From Zoogloeaceae bacterium (GTDB taxonomy: Bacteria; Pseudomonadota; Gammaproteobacteria; Burkholderiales; Rhodocyclaceae): a stretch of DNA of 6,279 nucleotides. Positions within the stretch are counted from its first letter, which is position 1; the number at the start of each line of letters is the position of its first letter. Both the position numbers and the translations under genes were made by a program. The stretch covers positions 1 to 6,279 of the forward strand of contig JAISLJ010000214.1 of NCBI GenBank assembly GCA_031290955.1, written 5' to 3'. This document shows positions 6,171-6,279 of the stretch, piece after piece. The notes beneath the pieces are model-generated. The model was not told the origin of the DNA. It saw only the letters and a program-made list of their open reading frames with translations, and searched no databases.

Positions 6171-6259
6171 CAGGAAGACTACGACAACCGGACAACGATC
6201 ACGCTATAACGGTGGACAGATAGGAAGCTCGCTACACTCGCTACACACAGGGGTTGACA
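6171..6259 (-). mobile_element. Second copy of the IS-like terminal sequence
   Basis: This repeats the left-window element in the same orientation. Positions 6211-6236 are identical to 91-116, 6183-6236 match 63-116 at 49 of 54 positions, and TTGACA recurs at 6254-6259 at the same spacing. The intervening 17 bases differ and carry an extra TGTAGCGAG copy on the minus strand. Similarity fades left of about 6171, and there is no AAGGAGG-ATG as in the left copy. On the plus strand a short frame (GTATGG at 6121, stop TAA 6204-6206) reads ARLREIQEDYDNRTTITL up to the conserved block, which could be the tail of a transposase. It sits where the relaxase N-terminus should be, so it probably marks the insertion or deletion that truncated that gene. 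Confidence 0.45.
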
Positions 6260-6279
6260 TGTTGCGATGCAGTAGTACG

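Noticed and set aside
1..6279. CRISPR array, tRNA, rRNA, riboswitch or toxin-antitoxin pair
   Set aside because: I found no regularly spaced repeats, cloverleaf or other supporting pattern on either strand.

Overview
The window is high-GC DNA that looks chromosomal and betaproteobacterial, most like Rhodocyclales. The evidence is the GC-rich codon usage of the central genes and the set aroE, a TlpA-like thioredoxin, an uncharacterised gene and mpl. The taxonomic call is inference, because no rRNA or marker gene is present.

Layout. Positions 1-139 look like one end of an insertion sequence, with the first nine codons of a gene (perfect Shine-Dalgarno) reading left out of the window. Positions 140-853 carry no convincing intact gene. 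They hold a 25-bp perfect palindrome, three copies of a REP-like element that creates spurious ORFs, an 89-bp MITE-like element with 20-bp inverted repeats, and a short in-frame tail that may be a gene remnant. The core (854-4490) has four housekeeping-type genes: aroE (+), convergent with a two-gene operon on the minus strand (an uncharacterised 205-aa protein followed by a TlpA-like thioredoxin, joined by an ATGA overlap), then mpl (+), divergent from that operon. From 4491 to the end the DNA looks disturbed: a frameshifted small membrane-protein gene, then a 5'-truncated MobH-type (TraI_2) relaxase on the minus strand, then a second copy of the left-hand IS-like end in the same orientation, offset by exactly 6120 bases with no gaps.

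How the genes work together. AroE supplies the shikimate pathway. Mpl re-attaches recycled murein tripeptide to UDP-MurNAc. The TlpA-like protein is an exported thiol-disulfide oxidoreductase, and its upstream partner has a degenerate nucleotidyltransferase-like motif but no known role. The relaxase fragment is the trace of an integrative conjugative element and should not be able to start transfer.

I found no clear new defence or mobile system. The best leads are the MITE-like element, the paired IS-like ends, the relaxase remnant, the frameshifted membrane gene and the uncharacterised gene coupled to tlpA.
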